From contig OZ026568.1 of NCBI GenBank assembly GCA_964020155.1, positions 3,908,820-3,972,819 on the forward strand: a stretch of DNA of 64,000 nucleotides, given 5' to 3'. The notes beneath the pieces were generated by a model. That model saw only the letters and a list, made by a program, of their open reading frames with translations, was not told the DNA's origin and searched no databases. The first letter of the stretch is position 1; every line of letters starts with the position of its first letter. This DNA comes from Chondrilla cf. caribensis (lineage: Eukaryota > Porifera > Demospongiae > Chondrillida > Chondrillidae). The translations under genes and the position numbers were made by a program. Positions 49,228 to 64,000 of the stretch are shown here, in pieces.

Positions 49228-52200
49228 TGTATTTTTGTGTGCGCATGTGTGGTGTGTGTGTGTTATGTGTGTAAGGTGTGTGTGTGTGTGCATATATATG
49301 TGTGTACGTATGTGTGTGTGTACCAGGCAGTCACTGATATGCATTGTTTGATTGAATTTGCACAGATTAAAGTTGTGGACGTGACCAAGAAGTCCTGTAA
49401 GACACTAGCAGGGAGTGGTACAGCTGGTAAGAGAGATGGCAGCTTTGAAGAGGCCTTGTTTTCAGAGCCAGGAGGTCTCTGTGTGTCAGCTGGAGGAGAT
49501 AGTGTTTTCGTTGCTGACACCAACAACCACTCCATTAGGATATTGAATACAGCTGTCAAGTCAGTAGAAGAGGTGGGTGGGGTCATGTTATCATCGTGTG
49601 ACTTGGAAGGTTTCTTTGTCGAAAGACTTTGCTATTTCCTGTAATCTTGTGTGTGTGTAAACTCAAGTCTGCTTCGTTGCAATATATGGTTAATTCATGC
49701 ATGCCGTGTACATATGTGTTTCCTACACGGATAGTTAGGGGCTTGTTAACATTTTACCTCGTGAATGGTGGTGCACCGTGTGTATTCTTTTCACCTCCTT
49801 CACTAGTTGCATCTACACTTTGGTGAGGAGGTAGATCCTCAGGAAGATTTGGCTCAGTCTGATATCGGTGCTGCTAAACCGACCAAAAGGCTCTCTAAGG
49901 CTGAACCTTCGGAGCATCACTCTGTATCCCTCTCTGGGAAAGGGAGTGTGATGGTACAGCTTGAACTCAAGCTACCACCCGAGCACCACTTGACTGAAGG
50001 AGCCCCCAGCAGGTGGCAGGTGTGGACAGGTCAGTGTGGTCTAGTTTAGTCTCATTCTTGCACTGATTTGGGACAAGCAGACCCACGGGATGGGGGTGGG
50101 GGTGAGTTTGTACGAACCCCCTCCAGACTCATAGGTACCTGAGCAGCAAAACTCAATCCCTTGTTGATGGCCAAAGACAGTGTTTCTGTACGTATCTCAA
50201 CCACATTGCACCGCACCAACATGTGTATCTTATCTTTATTTCTTTCATCATGCAATCATTCTTGAGGATGTCTGAAGTAATAACCATTTCTTGTCGCAGT
50301 CGTGGTGACTGTGACACGTCTGGTGCATCACGGGATGTCCATTTTCCGATAGAAATCAGTGAAACGTGCCAGACACGTAGTCTCGCATAGCCCAGACCCG
50401 CTTCTTGCCTCCATTTTTATAATTATGACGTCATGAGGCCTGCGGGGTCTGGGCTACACAAGACTACCAGACACGAGTGATTGGCAATGGGTACACTCTG
50501 GACTTTTGTGGCCAGTATGACTGGCAATGTGGGATTTTTTTCCATTTGGCTGGCTCTGCATATGAGCTCACCTCATTCCCCAGCTGTGAGTCCAATTGCT
50601 TATAATATTATCTTAATCTTTCTATTTATATATGTGAATCCAAATATCTCTGAATATTTGGTAGGTACTTGCACAAATGTATTGCATCTAGTGAAATATT
50701 TCTTTAATCATCCTCTGGACCATCATTTATAGGATATGGAAGTACACATATTTTGAGGGACATGGGTTACTTTTGAGTGGGTTGTTAAAACTTCGGCTTT
50801 GTGACTAATTTGTGGCTTAAATGTGTTAGATTTATGGCTTCTGTCTTCATTGAAGGTTGCCTGTATTAGAGTATGGTAACAACATTTGACGTAGACGGAT
50901 TGAGGAGCTACGCAATGTCTACGTAATGTAGTCCTTGAGGTCATTGTACCCACTAACATGATGTGCTAGTTCTGGCGTAATCTTATCAGTCGCTTCCATT
51001 GTGGCAGAAGATCTAATCAATTGTTTTGTCTTTTAACTCTACCTACATGGCTCCTTTTACTGGTGGGGGTGGTATGTAGTTCTCTTGTAGTAGGCGATTC
51101 TCTTGGAGTGGGTGATTCTCTTGTAGTAGGCGATTCTCTTGGAGTGGGTGATTCTCTTGTAGTGGACGATTCTCTTGGAGTGGTTGATTCTCTTGGAGTG
51201 GTTGATTCTCTTGGAGTGGGTGATTCTCTTGGAGTGGGTGATTCTCTTGGAGTGGGTGATTCTCTTAGAGTGGTTGATTCTCTTGTGGACGATTCTCTTG
51301 TAGTGGGTGATTCTTCTATAGGGATCTGTAGCAGGGACAATCCAATTGCACTATCCATAAACCACAGACACCGTCATCACCCCATAGTCTAATAGCCTAG
51401 CATTCAGTGTTGTGTCTGTGATGAGGGCGGGTAGACATACAAGTGTGGGTACAAATTGTCTCTTGATTCGATAAAAGCTTTCACCCTGTTAACACCGACC
51501 ATGTCCAGACCACAGACTAATTGCCTGAAGAATTGGATCAATCCAACCAATATTGTGCCTCAATTAAGAGTTGACCATGTTAAATATTTTGCTACAGTAA
51601 ATATTTAAATATTTTGAGCCAGTATTAACAGCCACCAGCCTAACATGGTCACCTGTTCATATTGGTCACTCTGATCAAATTTGAATACATGTCTGTCACG
51701 TTTTGATAATACAGCATTTATGCAGCCACCTGTCTAATCCAGCCAAAGAAATGAGGTCCCACAGGTAACCGCATTAGACAGGTTCCACTGTACATGAGGT
51801 CCCACAGGTGACCGCATTAGACAGGTTCCACTGTACATGAGGTCCCACAGGTGACCGCATTAGACAGGTTCCACTGTACATGAGGTCCCACAGGTGACCG
51901 CATTAGACAGGTTCCACTGTACATGAGGTCCCATAGGTGACCACATTAGACACGTTCCACTGTACATGAGATCCCACAGGTGACCACATTAGACAGGTTC
52001 CACTGTACATGAGGTCCCACAGTTGACCACATTAGACAGGTTCCACTTTATGTTATTATTGTACATTACATTGGATGGGCAAGAAGTTCTGTTATATCAT
52101 ATTATATACCAGGTGTCAAAGGTTAAAACATCACCTGTTCCTGTCTCATGTGGTGTATACCCCACACATTATGACACCCATGTCACCCAATGAACAGCCA

Positions 52201-52732
52201 GTATGCATACTTTTAGACCATGAATATCATTACAACTGGTGCTAATTAACTTTGTAGTTAGTGATTGGAAGGGGGTTGTGTACCCCATTTCTTCAACTTT
52301 GACATAATTGAGATTTTATGAGGATTTTGTTACATGTGCTGTTGATATTGATGTATGTCACCTTGTGAATATACTTATTATTGTGTTGTTTACCAATAAC
52401 ATGGTAGAATCCGCTAATGTTACATCCTCGGCCTATTCTGGAATGATTCCCAACCTTGAAAAAGAACTGAAGGTGGAACTAACAGTTGATTTAAGCAAGC
52501 AAGAGACAAAAGCTGAAGCAATTGTGAGTTGAGCTGAATGACGTCTTTCTGTAGCACAGAACAACCATAGACTGTTTTCATCTTTCTTGTCCAGATTGAA
52601 GTCATTTTGTTCTATTGTGACAACGAAGGAACATGCCGATCGAAAACCTTCGCTGCAAGGATTAAAACAGAATATTCCTCCTCGGCATCCTTGAAGGAAA
52701 CTGTTCTGATTTCCCATCAACTCCAACCTTGA
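41817..52732 (+). CDS. NHLRC2: NHL repeat-containing protein 2 (thioredoxin-like + NHL beta-propeller), 9 exons
   Basis: Exons: 41817-42713, 42872-43004, 43420-43513, 45628-45850, 46148-46270, 49366-49572, 49807-50029, 52408-52523, 52595-52732, giving 717 aa (human about 726) with consistent phases. The N-terminal thioredoxin-like domain has the family CCINC motif in [17 protein letters not shown], then [14 protein letters not shown] and [15 protein letters not shown] repeats follow ([62 protein letters not shown]). A C-terminal beta-sandwich ([19 protein letters not shown]) ends the protein, as in vertebrate NHLRC2. In mammals it is essential and linked to phagocytosis/cytoskeleton, but its biochemical role is unsettled. 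The gene is stretched by introns of about 2-3 kb loaded with minisatellites and two M1 MITEs. The ATG at 41817 is preceded by AAA. Confidence 0.94.
43142..43410. repeat. 44-bp minisatellite, 6 copies
   Basis: Units CCTATATCCATGCTTGTATC...CATGTATGTGTG repeated every 44 bp in NHLRC2 intron 2. Open frames through it are artefacts. Confidence 0.95.
43777..43810. repeat. 13-bp perfect hairpin, 8-nt loop
   Basis: GACCACTATCAAG (43777-43789) pairs with CTTGATAGTGGTC (43798-43810). NHLRC2 intron 3. Confidence 0.85.
44410..44730. repeat. GGTGCTGNT-type trinucleotide minisatellite
   Basis: Triplet-periodic GGT/GCT/GAT tract (about 320 bp) in NHLRC2 intron 3, open in several frames on both strands. 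Confidence 0.9.
45027..45110. mobile_element. MITE family M1, copy 4 (NHLRC2 intron 3)
   Basis: 84 bp, termini TAGTCTCGCGTAGCCAG and CTGGCTATGTGAGACTA. The 9-bp flanks AATAGACAC (left) and AACAGACAC (right) match 8/9, a target duplication. Confidence 0.9.
45280..45535. repeat. 20-bp minisatellite, ~13 copies
   Basis: Units TATGTGGACCCCAATCTCAC with minor variants (TGTATGGCCCCAATCTCAC), NHLRC2 intron 3. Confidence 0.95.
45855..45925. repeat. (TG)n adjoining a splice donor
   Basis: Starts within 5 bp of the donor of NHLRC2 exon 4 (CT|GTGAGTGTG). Confidence 0.9.
46275..46545. repeat. long interrupted (TG)n tract
   Basis: Begins 5 bp after the donor of NHLRC2 exon 5 and continues with CATG/CACG interruptions and a duplicated TTTTATTGTGAGTGTG segment. 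Confidence 0.9.
47570..47760. repeat. dispersed repeat related to the 72-bp array, reverse orientation
   Basis: Contains CAGGTTGAATTGTG and GACTTGGTAACCTGGCTGTT, the reverse complements of segments of the tandem units at 8108-8300. Begins CAGTGGAGCCTGTCTACAGT, the complement of the GACAGGTTCCACTG motif. Confidence 0.7.
48926..49223. repeat. two (TG)n microsatellites separated by ~130 bp
   Basis: 48926-49009 and 49139-49223 in NHLRC2 intron 5. Confidence 0.9.
50378..50466. mobile_element. MITE family M1, copy 5, with perfect 9-bp target duplication
   Basis: 89 bp, termini TAGTCTCGCATAGCCCAGAC and GTCTGGGCTACACAAGACTA. CCAGACACG lies immediately on both sides (50369-50377 and 50467-50475). 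NHLRC2 intron 7. Confidence 0.93.
51075..51325. repeat. 18-bp minisatellite, ~14 copies
   Basis: Units GATTCTCTTGGAGTGGGT with variants (TTGTAGTAGGC), NHLRC2 intron 7. Open on both strands only because of the 18-bp period. Confidence 0.93.
51751..52050. repeat. 43-bp minisatellite, ~7 copies
   Basis: Units CATTAGACAGGTTCCACTGT...CCCACAGGTGACCG every 43 bp, in NHLRC2 intron 7. Shares GACAGGTTCCACTGTA with the array at 8.1-8.3 kb. Confidence 0.95.
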
Positions 52733-52830
52733 CTACATACTGCCTAACTGCCTGCTTCATAACGATATTCATTTGTTTTGAATTCCTTACCTTGTTTATA
52801 AGTTTTCGGTTGAATAATAATGAGCTGTGT

Positions 52831-53854
52831 ATGGCGGAAGCTTTACTTGGTGGCGTAGGGGACTACCTATTTAAGGTTGCCTACGCCAGGAAATTCTCGA
52901 ATTTGCGGCTATATTTATGTAGGAGTGTTTCGACCGTCGGTGGAGTTGAAGAAGCCTCAAACACTGCAATGAAAATGGGCGATTCGTCAGACCTGGAATA
53001 CAGCATAGCAAAGCTACGTGGACAATTGGTACGTTAGAATTGGCAGTGGCGCGAACTTGATAACTTTGTCAAAATGTAAACTTCGAACACGTACCTGCAT
53101 GTAGAACTACTTTATCTTCTATTTTCTCCTCTAGGAAGAGCTGAGTACACAGCGAGTAGCTATGACGTCCCAGCTTTTGGAGCTCACCACAAACGTACGT
53201 GTGGTTCAAAGAGCTGTTCATGTGAAGTGGATGGAGATTGTACGCCAGGAATCGCTTTCGAACTCGAGCAGGAAAAAGCCTAGTTTGTCCTCTGCGAACA
53301 GGACCAGAACGAGTTCTTCGATATCAACTCAAAGCCTGTGTAGTTCTGTCGACCCGGATCCCGGCAGTGACTCGAGTGACGAGAGCATCGGTGCTACTTC
53401 CCCCATGCGCGAAGTCCACCCGAGCTTCTTGTCTAGGATCAAGCCCAAGAGACCCAGCTCGGCCGGGTTGGGTGTCCCGCTGCGTGTACGTCATGTCAGA
53501 GGAGGCAGTTTGGGATCGGAAAAGCTGTTCAGAGTGAACAACGTGCCGAGTGGGGCCTATGGTGGGACCGTGGTGATGGCCAAGTCGGAATCAATCCAGA
53601 GTCTGGTTGACCCGAGATTGTCTACTTCTCCCTTACTGAAGAACAACTACAGTTTGGCTGACTGCAACGAGGTTAGGAGAAGTTCTGTCACCGGTCAAAT
53701 AGAGCCCGTCTCGGCGCTGAGTCGTTCTTCTATCTGGCGGGCAAGCTGTTCTCAGCTGCACCTCGGTTCTTCGCTCAACAAGTCAATGAGCAGTTTGCCA
53801 CGTTCCCCTTCCACACTCAAAAGGTCCCTCAATTCAGTCAGCACGGCTGTATGA
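52831..53854 (+). CDS. uncharacterised serine-rich protein, 2 exons
   Basis: Not recognised. Exons 52831-53028 and 53135-53854 join in phase 0 (donor TTG|GTACGT, acceptor TCCTCTAG) to give 305 aa. Residues about 50-100 look like a short coiled coil or helix (SIAKLRGQL, STQRVAMTSQLLELTTNVRVVQ). The C-terminal two thirds are basic and very rich in Ser/Arg (KKPSLSSANRTRTSSSIST, SRIKPKRPSSAG, SLPRSPSTLKRSLNSV), typical of a disordered phosphoprotein. The ATG at 52831 has ATGGCGG context; the in-frame ATG at 52969 is an alternative start. It begins 98 bp after the NHLRC2 stop, same strand. Codon use and splice sites support a real gene. Confidence 0.7.
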
Positions 53855-54249
53855 ATGACTTCAATATGGTCTATCAAATCACTTTTATCTTGTAATGAAT
53901 TCATGAAAATTTTTTGCTTTATGTATATTATGTAATATTTTATTGTACATTCTTGATTGTATAGGTAGCTGCACCTATCATTCTGTAGGCGTATGCGTGT
54001 GTGTGTATAAAGTGTATTCAACGTGTGTTCGCTTCCTAGGTGAATATGTGTGTATGTTGTACTTATTGTCACGTGTCATAATATGCATATGTGTATACGT
54101 GTACCCTTTTGATTTTTGTGTCGATATTGTTGGCATTGGATTGTTCACAAGTGCAGGTTGTCAATGAAGTATTGTCTTCACATGAGGAAAGTGAAATGTT
54201 GCATGTATAGACCAAAAGACATACACATGAATACATGTAACACATACTG
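53855..54249. other. convergent 3' regions
   Basis: AT-rich sequence with a short TGTGTG stretch between the serine-rich gene (+) and MRPS26 (-). Nothing else seen. Confidence 0.5.
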
Positions 54250-55600
54250 TCAGTAGAGTTTATGTCCACTGGGCTTCAGAGCAAAGTTGTAATCCACAGG
54301 ATTCTTCAGAGCATGTGTTATGACTTCGTCAATGTTTTCTGGTGTTACAAATTCTAAACTCTCAATCTATACAATATATATAAGGACAAGGAGAGAATAT
54401 TATGCAATATTTCTTAATAATACATAAGGGTAATACAATTACAAACAGGAATACGATTTTATTATAGCTATATATTATTAATATTTCTTAGGAACAATTA
54501 ATGGAGCATCTACACATAAGGGTAGCAAGTGGGAGCCTAGCCTTTGTAGTAAAGCTCTGGGCTAGTGGCCACTTCAGTATAAGTCATGAATCCTGACACC
54601 TGAAAGGGTAGCAAGTGGAGCTCCCACACTCCAACAATCCTCCAAGATGAGCTACTCTGATGGTCAATAGCTGATTCTAGTCACACACTGCTGCCTCACG
54701 CCCTATGTCTATCATACGTGGTCTCCTCCATGGGGATTCCCCCATACAAGAAGGAAATCAAACCAAGTGTACAACCACTTTGCACCAGGTAATTACTGGT
54801 ATAGCAACTCAACACTGAGCAGCTGCCAGCTGCATTCAGCTTACACAATGACAAATGTACATTAGCGGTACATCTAAGGACACAACCAAGTCACATCCAT
54901 GCAACTAGATGGCCAACATTCAGCTCTGTTAGTATTAGCATTCTTACAGGAGACACAGTGGACTATTATGGTCACAATGAATGGACAGTATGCGGACAAT
55001 ACTTCACAGCAACATCCCACCACGCATAACCCAAATTCTCCACATATGTACGTCCGTGGATCACTCATACCTATAAACAGAACAAGCTGGTATACACCCA
55101 CCAACAGGTATAGGCACAACACAATACAAGCACATCCGGATTTGAAAATAAGCCACTTCCAGGACAAATATACTCCCCATGTCCTCACTTCATCAAATGT
55201 TAGAAAATGAAGTGGTTTGTGACAAACAAAAAGTAGTCAAGTTGTAAATACAAAGGTTGCACAACCATCACATAAGGACTAAGTGGTATGGCTACTATAG
55301 ACTACCCTATAATAAGGCCTGTCTGATAACATTGACCAGTTTCAATGAGTCAAATATTCAAAGAATGGAGTTGGTAGTGTCTGCAACTTGGAAGGATTCA
55401 CATTCCCACAGTCCTTGACAAACTATACTGCAGATTACAAACGACATGGAGGTAGTCCCACACCACACACAGACACAATACATTGAGATACTTGCAACAT
55501 TCTGACAAATTGGCTTTCAATACGTGCCTGTTACAATAAAACAGTATAGCACAACCTGATAGGAGTATGTAGCAAAGTAGAGGATTGATAACTAAATGAG

Positions 55601-55657
<57 letters not shown>

Positions 55658-56337
55658 CGTCTAATGTTCGCATGCTAGGACATATATCCACCTTCTGCCG
55701 TTCAACTTCTTCTATTCGTTTCCTTTGTATCGTACTATCAAACTGCATCCTTCTCTCTGTTCCTTTCTTACGATCTAGCTCCTGTTGCTCCCTCAACTTG
55801 AGGTTTATGATTTCTCTACATGTGCAGTATTGACGGGAGAGATAACAACTAGTGATGAAATTGTGATAATTCCAACTAGGCTCATGTTCAGCGGTCCACA
55901 TAAGCAATGTGAACACATCATCATCGGAGTCCCATTTACATCAGTTTTGGGGCACATTCATGCCAAATTTCTTATGATGAGATATTGTAACTGGAGGGCA
56001 TACATATGTTGTCCAGAATCTATTCATATTGAATTTCTATCACCTGCATGACACAAGCACATATGTACCTGTTCTTTTCCATTTTAGAAAGTTCCATCTC
56101 GTTAGCTTTCAAATTCCTTTCTTCCTCGATTTTTTCCAGACGCTGTTCCCGGACAGCTTGAGCGCTGGCTGCCTCCTGTTTTTCCTTTTCCTTCATAACC
56201 CATTCCCTCTTGAACTGACTATTCAACTGTTTCAACTCTTGTCGATATGCATTCCACGACCTTAAAGAATCTGCATTTTTCGTTTTAGCTTTTCTTGCAA
56301 ATCCTCTTGTCCAAATTTTGCAGATCCTGGCGGCCAT
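54250..56337 (-). CDS. MRPS26: mitochondrial small ribosomal subunit protein mS26 (MRPS26-like), 3 exons
   Basis: Exons (transcript order): 56337-56069, 55815-55692, 54366-54250, giving 169 aa with consistent phases. A basic N terminus (MAARICKIWTRGFARKAKTK) suits a mitochondrial presequence. The centre is a long charged helix with many Glu/Lys/Arg (YRQELKQLNSQFKREW, LREQQELDRKKGTERRMQF). The C terminus SLEFVTPENIDEVITHALKN followed by YNFAL parallels the MRPS26 ending ([25 protein letters not shown]). The assignment rests on length, helix pattern and this C-terminal block, so it is good but not certain. Intron 2 (1.3 kb) contains (CA)n near its 5' end. Starts 62 bp from CDC23 on the opposite strand. 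Confidence 0.78.
55603..55652. repeat. (CA)n microsatellite
   Basis: MRPS26 intron 2. On the sense strand (TG)n about 40 bp after the exon 2 donor. Confidence 0.9.
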
Positions 56338-56399
56338 TTTAAGGAGAAAGTTACTATTCGAGTTCAATTTCAGATTTTTGAATTGGGAAATTTAACGAG
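56338..56399. promoter_or_regulatory. bidirectional promoter, MRPS26 / CDC23
   Basis: 62 bp, A/T-rich, no E-box or TATA. Both start codons lie in AAATGGCCGCC / AGATGGCGG context (TISU/YY1-like). Confidence 0.6.
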
Positions 56400-62362
<5,963 letters not shown>

Positions 62363-62464
62363 ATTTCAGTTTTCTTGTCTTGCTATACTGTAATTCAGCT
62401 AAACGTTTCCGTTTAACGGTAATCATATCGCGATTGAAAACAACGTCTTTTAACGTATATCAAA

Positions 62465-63991
62465 ATGGTGTGTGAGATATGGGCGGGTACGCTAGACATT
62501 GTTTTATTGCTCAATATTGTTTGTGTCCTGATGTATAGGGATTGCTGGACTTTTTGAAGAGCTTGAAGAAGTCGCCCAAGCAGGAAGTCCGCATACTACT
62601 ACTTGGTTTGGACAATGCTGGCAAAACGACGCTGTTGAAGTTTATCGCCAAGGAGGACCCGTTACAAACAACACCCACCGTGGTAAGTGTCGGAGCTTTT
62701 GCAAACAGCAGCATTTCAGCTCCGAGTATATTATCACCATGTATTGTGCACGTATAGACGATAGTATAGCCACTAGTTCCAGCTGGAATTGGCAACCATC
62801 ATTACATCAGTTTCCATCATCTTCAGTAGCCCCCGGGGCTAGTATTAACCCCATACAGGGAACCATGTCTTAGTCTCGCGTAGCTAGACCTTCACTCTGG
62901 CTCGTTTGTTCACAAAATGGCCGCCAATCTCACCTAGTCAGGTCTGGCTATGCAATACCAACTATTCCTATACTCCGTCCTGCTTCACAACTTCAGGGGT
63001 TCAACATAAAGACTGTACAGGCTCAGGGCATACGACTCCAAGTTTGGGACATTGGAGGTCAGCGGCAGATACGGCAGTACTGGAGGAACTACTTTGACAG
63101 AACAGACGTACTGGTTGGTTTCGTGGTGGTCCACTACTAGTACCCTGAAATGTTGGGATCCACTATAGAGAACAGACAACACTTGCGGGTGTGAAACCTA
63201 CAATGCGAAACCTAACCCAACTAGTCCCTTCAAACCAGTGGGTGTAATATAACTGTATAGCATCCGTTACCATAGAAACAGTACTATTATACAGCAATTT
63301 TATAATGTATAAAGCGCTAGCAACAGTATAAAGCGTTAGCAACAGGTGCTATAATGGTTAAGACATGGACACTCGGGCATTATGACATATAAAATACACT
63401 CGCCCTTGGGACTCGGTATTTATATGTCATAATGCCCTTGTGCCCATGTCTTAACCACTAATAACAAACTCCCTAGTGCAGTCTGGTTTTGTAGGAGACT
63501 CGCATTTCCAATTCAGTATGTATGTCACAATATGATGGTCATATGCTTTGTCAGATCTATGTGATTGACAGCTCAGACAAGAAGCGTTTCGAAGAGACTG
63601 GGGAAGAACTGGACACGTTATTATCGGAGGAGAAGCTTGCTGGCGTTCCTGTGCTGATATTTGCAAACAAACAGGACCTACCCACTGCTGCCAAAGCAAG
63701 CGATGTATGTGGAATGCACATATCCACAGTTGGAATATATTCTACAGTTACTATCAATTTTTGTGAGCAATGTTTTGTGTCACCCCTTTAGATTGCATCT
63801 AATCTTGGACTGGTCTCCATTAGAGATCGCCTGTGGCAGATTCAAGGTTGTTGTGCCACAACAGGGGAAGGAGTTTCAGTGAGGCACACTCATAGTCTTT
63901 GTTACTGGGGTATGGTGCATGTACTTAGTTGATCTGTCCTCCACAGGATGGTCTGAAGTGGTTACAGAATGCTGTTGAAAAGAAGAAGTAG
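62465..63991 (+). CDS. ARL3: ARL3-type small GTPase, 6 exons
   Basis: Arf-like GTPase that releases lipidated cargo in cilia/flagella. Exons: 62465-62467, 62539-62682, 62997-63113, 63555-63704, 63792-63878, 63947-63991, giving 181 aa (human ARL3 182). Motifs: P-loop [11 protein letters not shown], switch I TPTVGFNIK, switch [20 protein letters not shown] base motif, and the C-terminal [20 protein letters not shown]. Identity with ARL3 is visible along the entire length. Start: exon 2 opens with GGATTGCTGGAC (Gly-Leu-Leu-Asp) behind an AG, so the initiator Met must come from upstream. The nearest suitable codon is ATG|GTGTGT at 62465, an exon whose only coding content is the start codon. This first junction is inferred. 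Intron 2 contains M1 MITE copy 6 and intron 3 a 103-bp inverted repeat. Confidence 0.93.
62871..62960. mobile_element. MITE family M1, copy 6 (ARL3 intron 2)
   Basis: 90 bp, left end TAGTCTCGCGTAGCTAGAC, decayed right end GTCTGGCTATGCAATACCA. Flanks ACCATGTCT / ACTATTCCT match 6/9. Confidence 0.8.
63355..63457. repeat. imperfect ~42-bp inverted repeat
   Basis: TGGTTAAGACATGG...GGGCATTATGACATATAAA on the left is mirrored by TTTATATGTCATAATGCCC...CCATGTCTTAACCA on the right, with about 20 bp between arms. Probably a foldback MITE, in ARL3 intron 3. Confidence 0.85.
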
Positions 63992-64000
63992 ACTGAAAGG

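Noticed and set aside
54899..55210. 103-codon frame on the + strand inside MRPS26 intron 2
   Set aside because: No family similarity, no start or splice context; consistent with chance.

Overview
This is nuclear DNA of an animal, most likely a sponge or another early-branching marine metazoan. The genes are intron-rich with GT-AG junctions, and introns are mostly short. The window carries animal-type genes: a BNIP3-type mitophagy receptor, an ankyrin/SOCS-box-like protein, TCERG1, NHLRC2, PDE12, sideroflexin and ARL3. Spacing is very compact, and (CA/TG)n microsatellites are extraordinarily dense. The species assignment is inference; no ribosomal or mitochondrial marker is present. Gene models below were assembled by hand from splice sites. 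Unless noted, every intron is GT-AG and every exon junction keeps the reading frame.

Left part (1-31.7 kb): the 3' end of an unrecognised + gene; hexokinase (-); TCERG1 (+); PDE12 (+); a small uncharacterised gene (-); MGMT (+); sideroflexin (-); a putatively myristoylated ankyrin/SOCS-box-like gene (+); a BNIP3-like gene (-); an intronless GH3 beta-xylosidase-like gene (+); and a regulatory (beta/gamma-type) subunit of NAD-dependent isocitrate dehydrogenase (+).

Centre (31.7-41.8 kb): the only long gene-free stretch. It is filled by two tandem satellite families. Family A has a ~180-190 bp unit. Family C has a ~347 bp (or ~360 bp) unit rich in internal palindromes. Both occur as alternating blocks in opposite orientations, so the whole is a large nested inverted-repeat structure. 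A tRNA-like, SINE-type sequence follows.

Right part (41.8-64 kb): NHLRC2 (+), an uncharacterised serine-rich gene (+), MRPS26 (-), CDC23/APC8 (+) and ARL3 (+), the last ending 9 bp before the window edge.

Ten of the 16 genes form five divergent pairs whose start codons are only 47-81 bp apart (hexokinase/TCERG1, uncharacterised/MGMT, sideroflexin/ankyrin, BNIP3/GH3, MRPS26/CDC23). Each pair must therefore share one tiny bidirectional promoter and have very short 5' UTRs. Three of the five contain a CACGTG E-box and one a GGCGGGAAA E2F-like site. Eight of the 15 start codons read ATGGC, resembling the TISU/YY1 initiator element of short-leader genes. The gene set leans to mitochondrial and housekeeping functions (hexokinase, IDH3, sideroflexin, MRPS26, BNIP3, PDE12).

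The introns carry miniature transposons: six copies of one ~90 bp TIR element (one with a perfect 9-bp target duplication), an internally deleted hAT element with a perfect 8-bp duplication, a TA-flanked mariner-like MITE, and a 244-bp element with 37-bp TIRs. Several minisatellites are also present.
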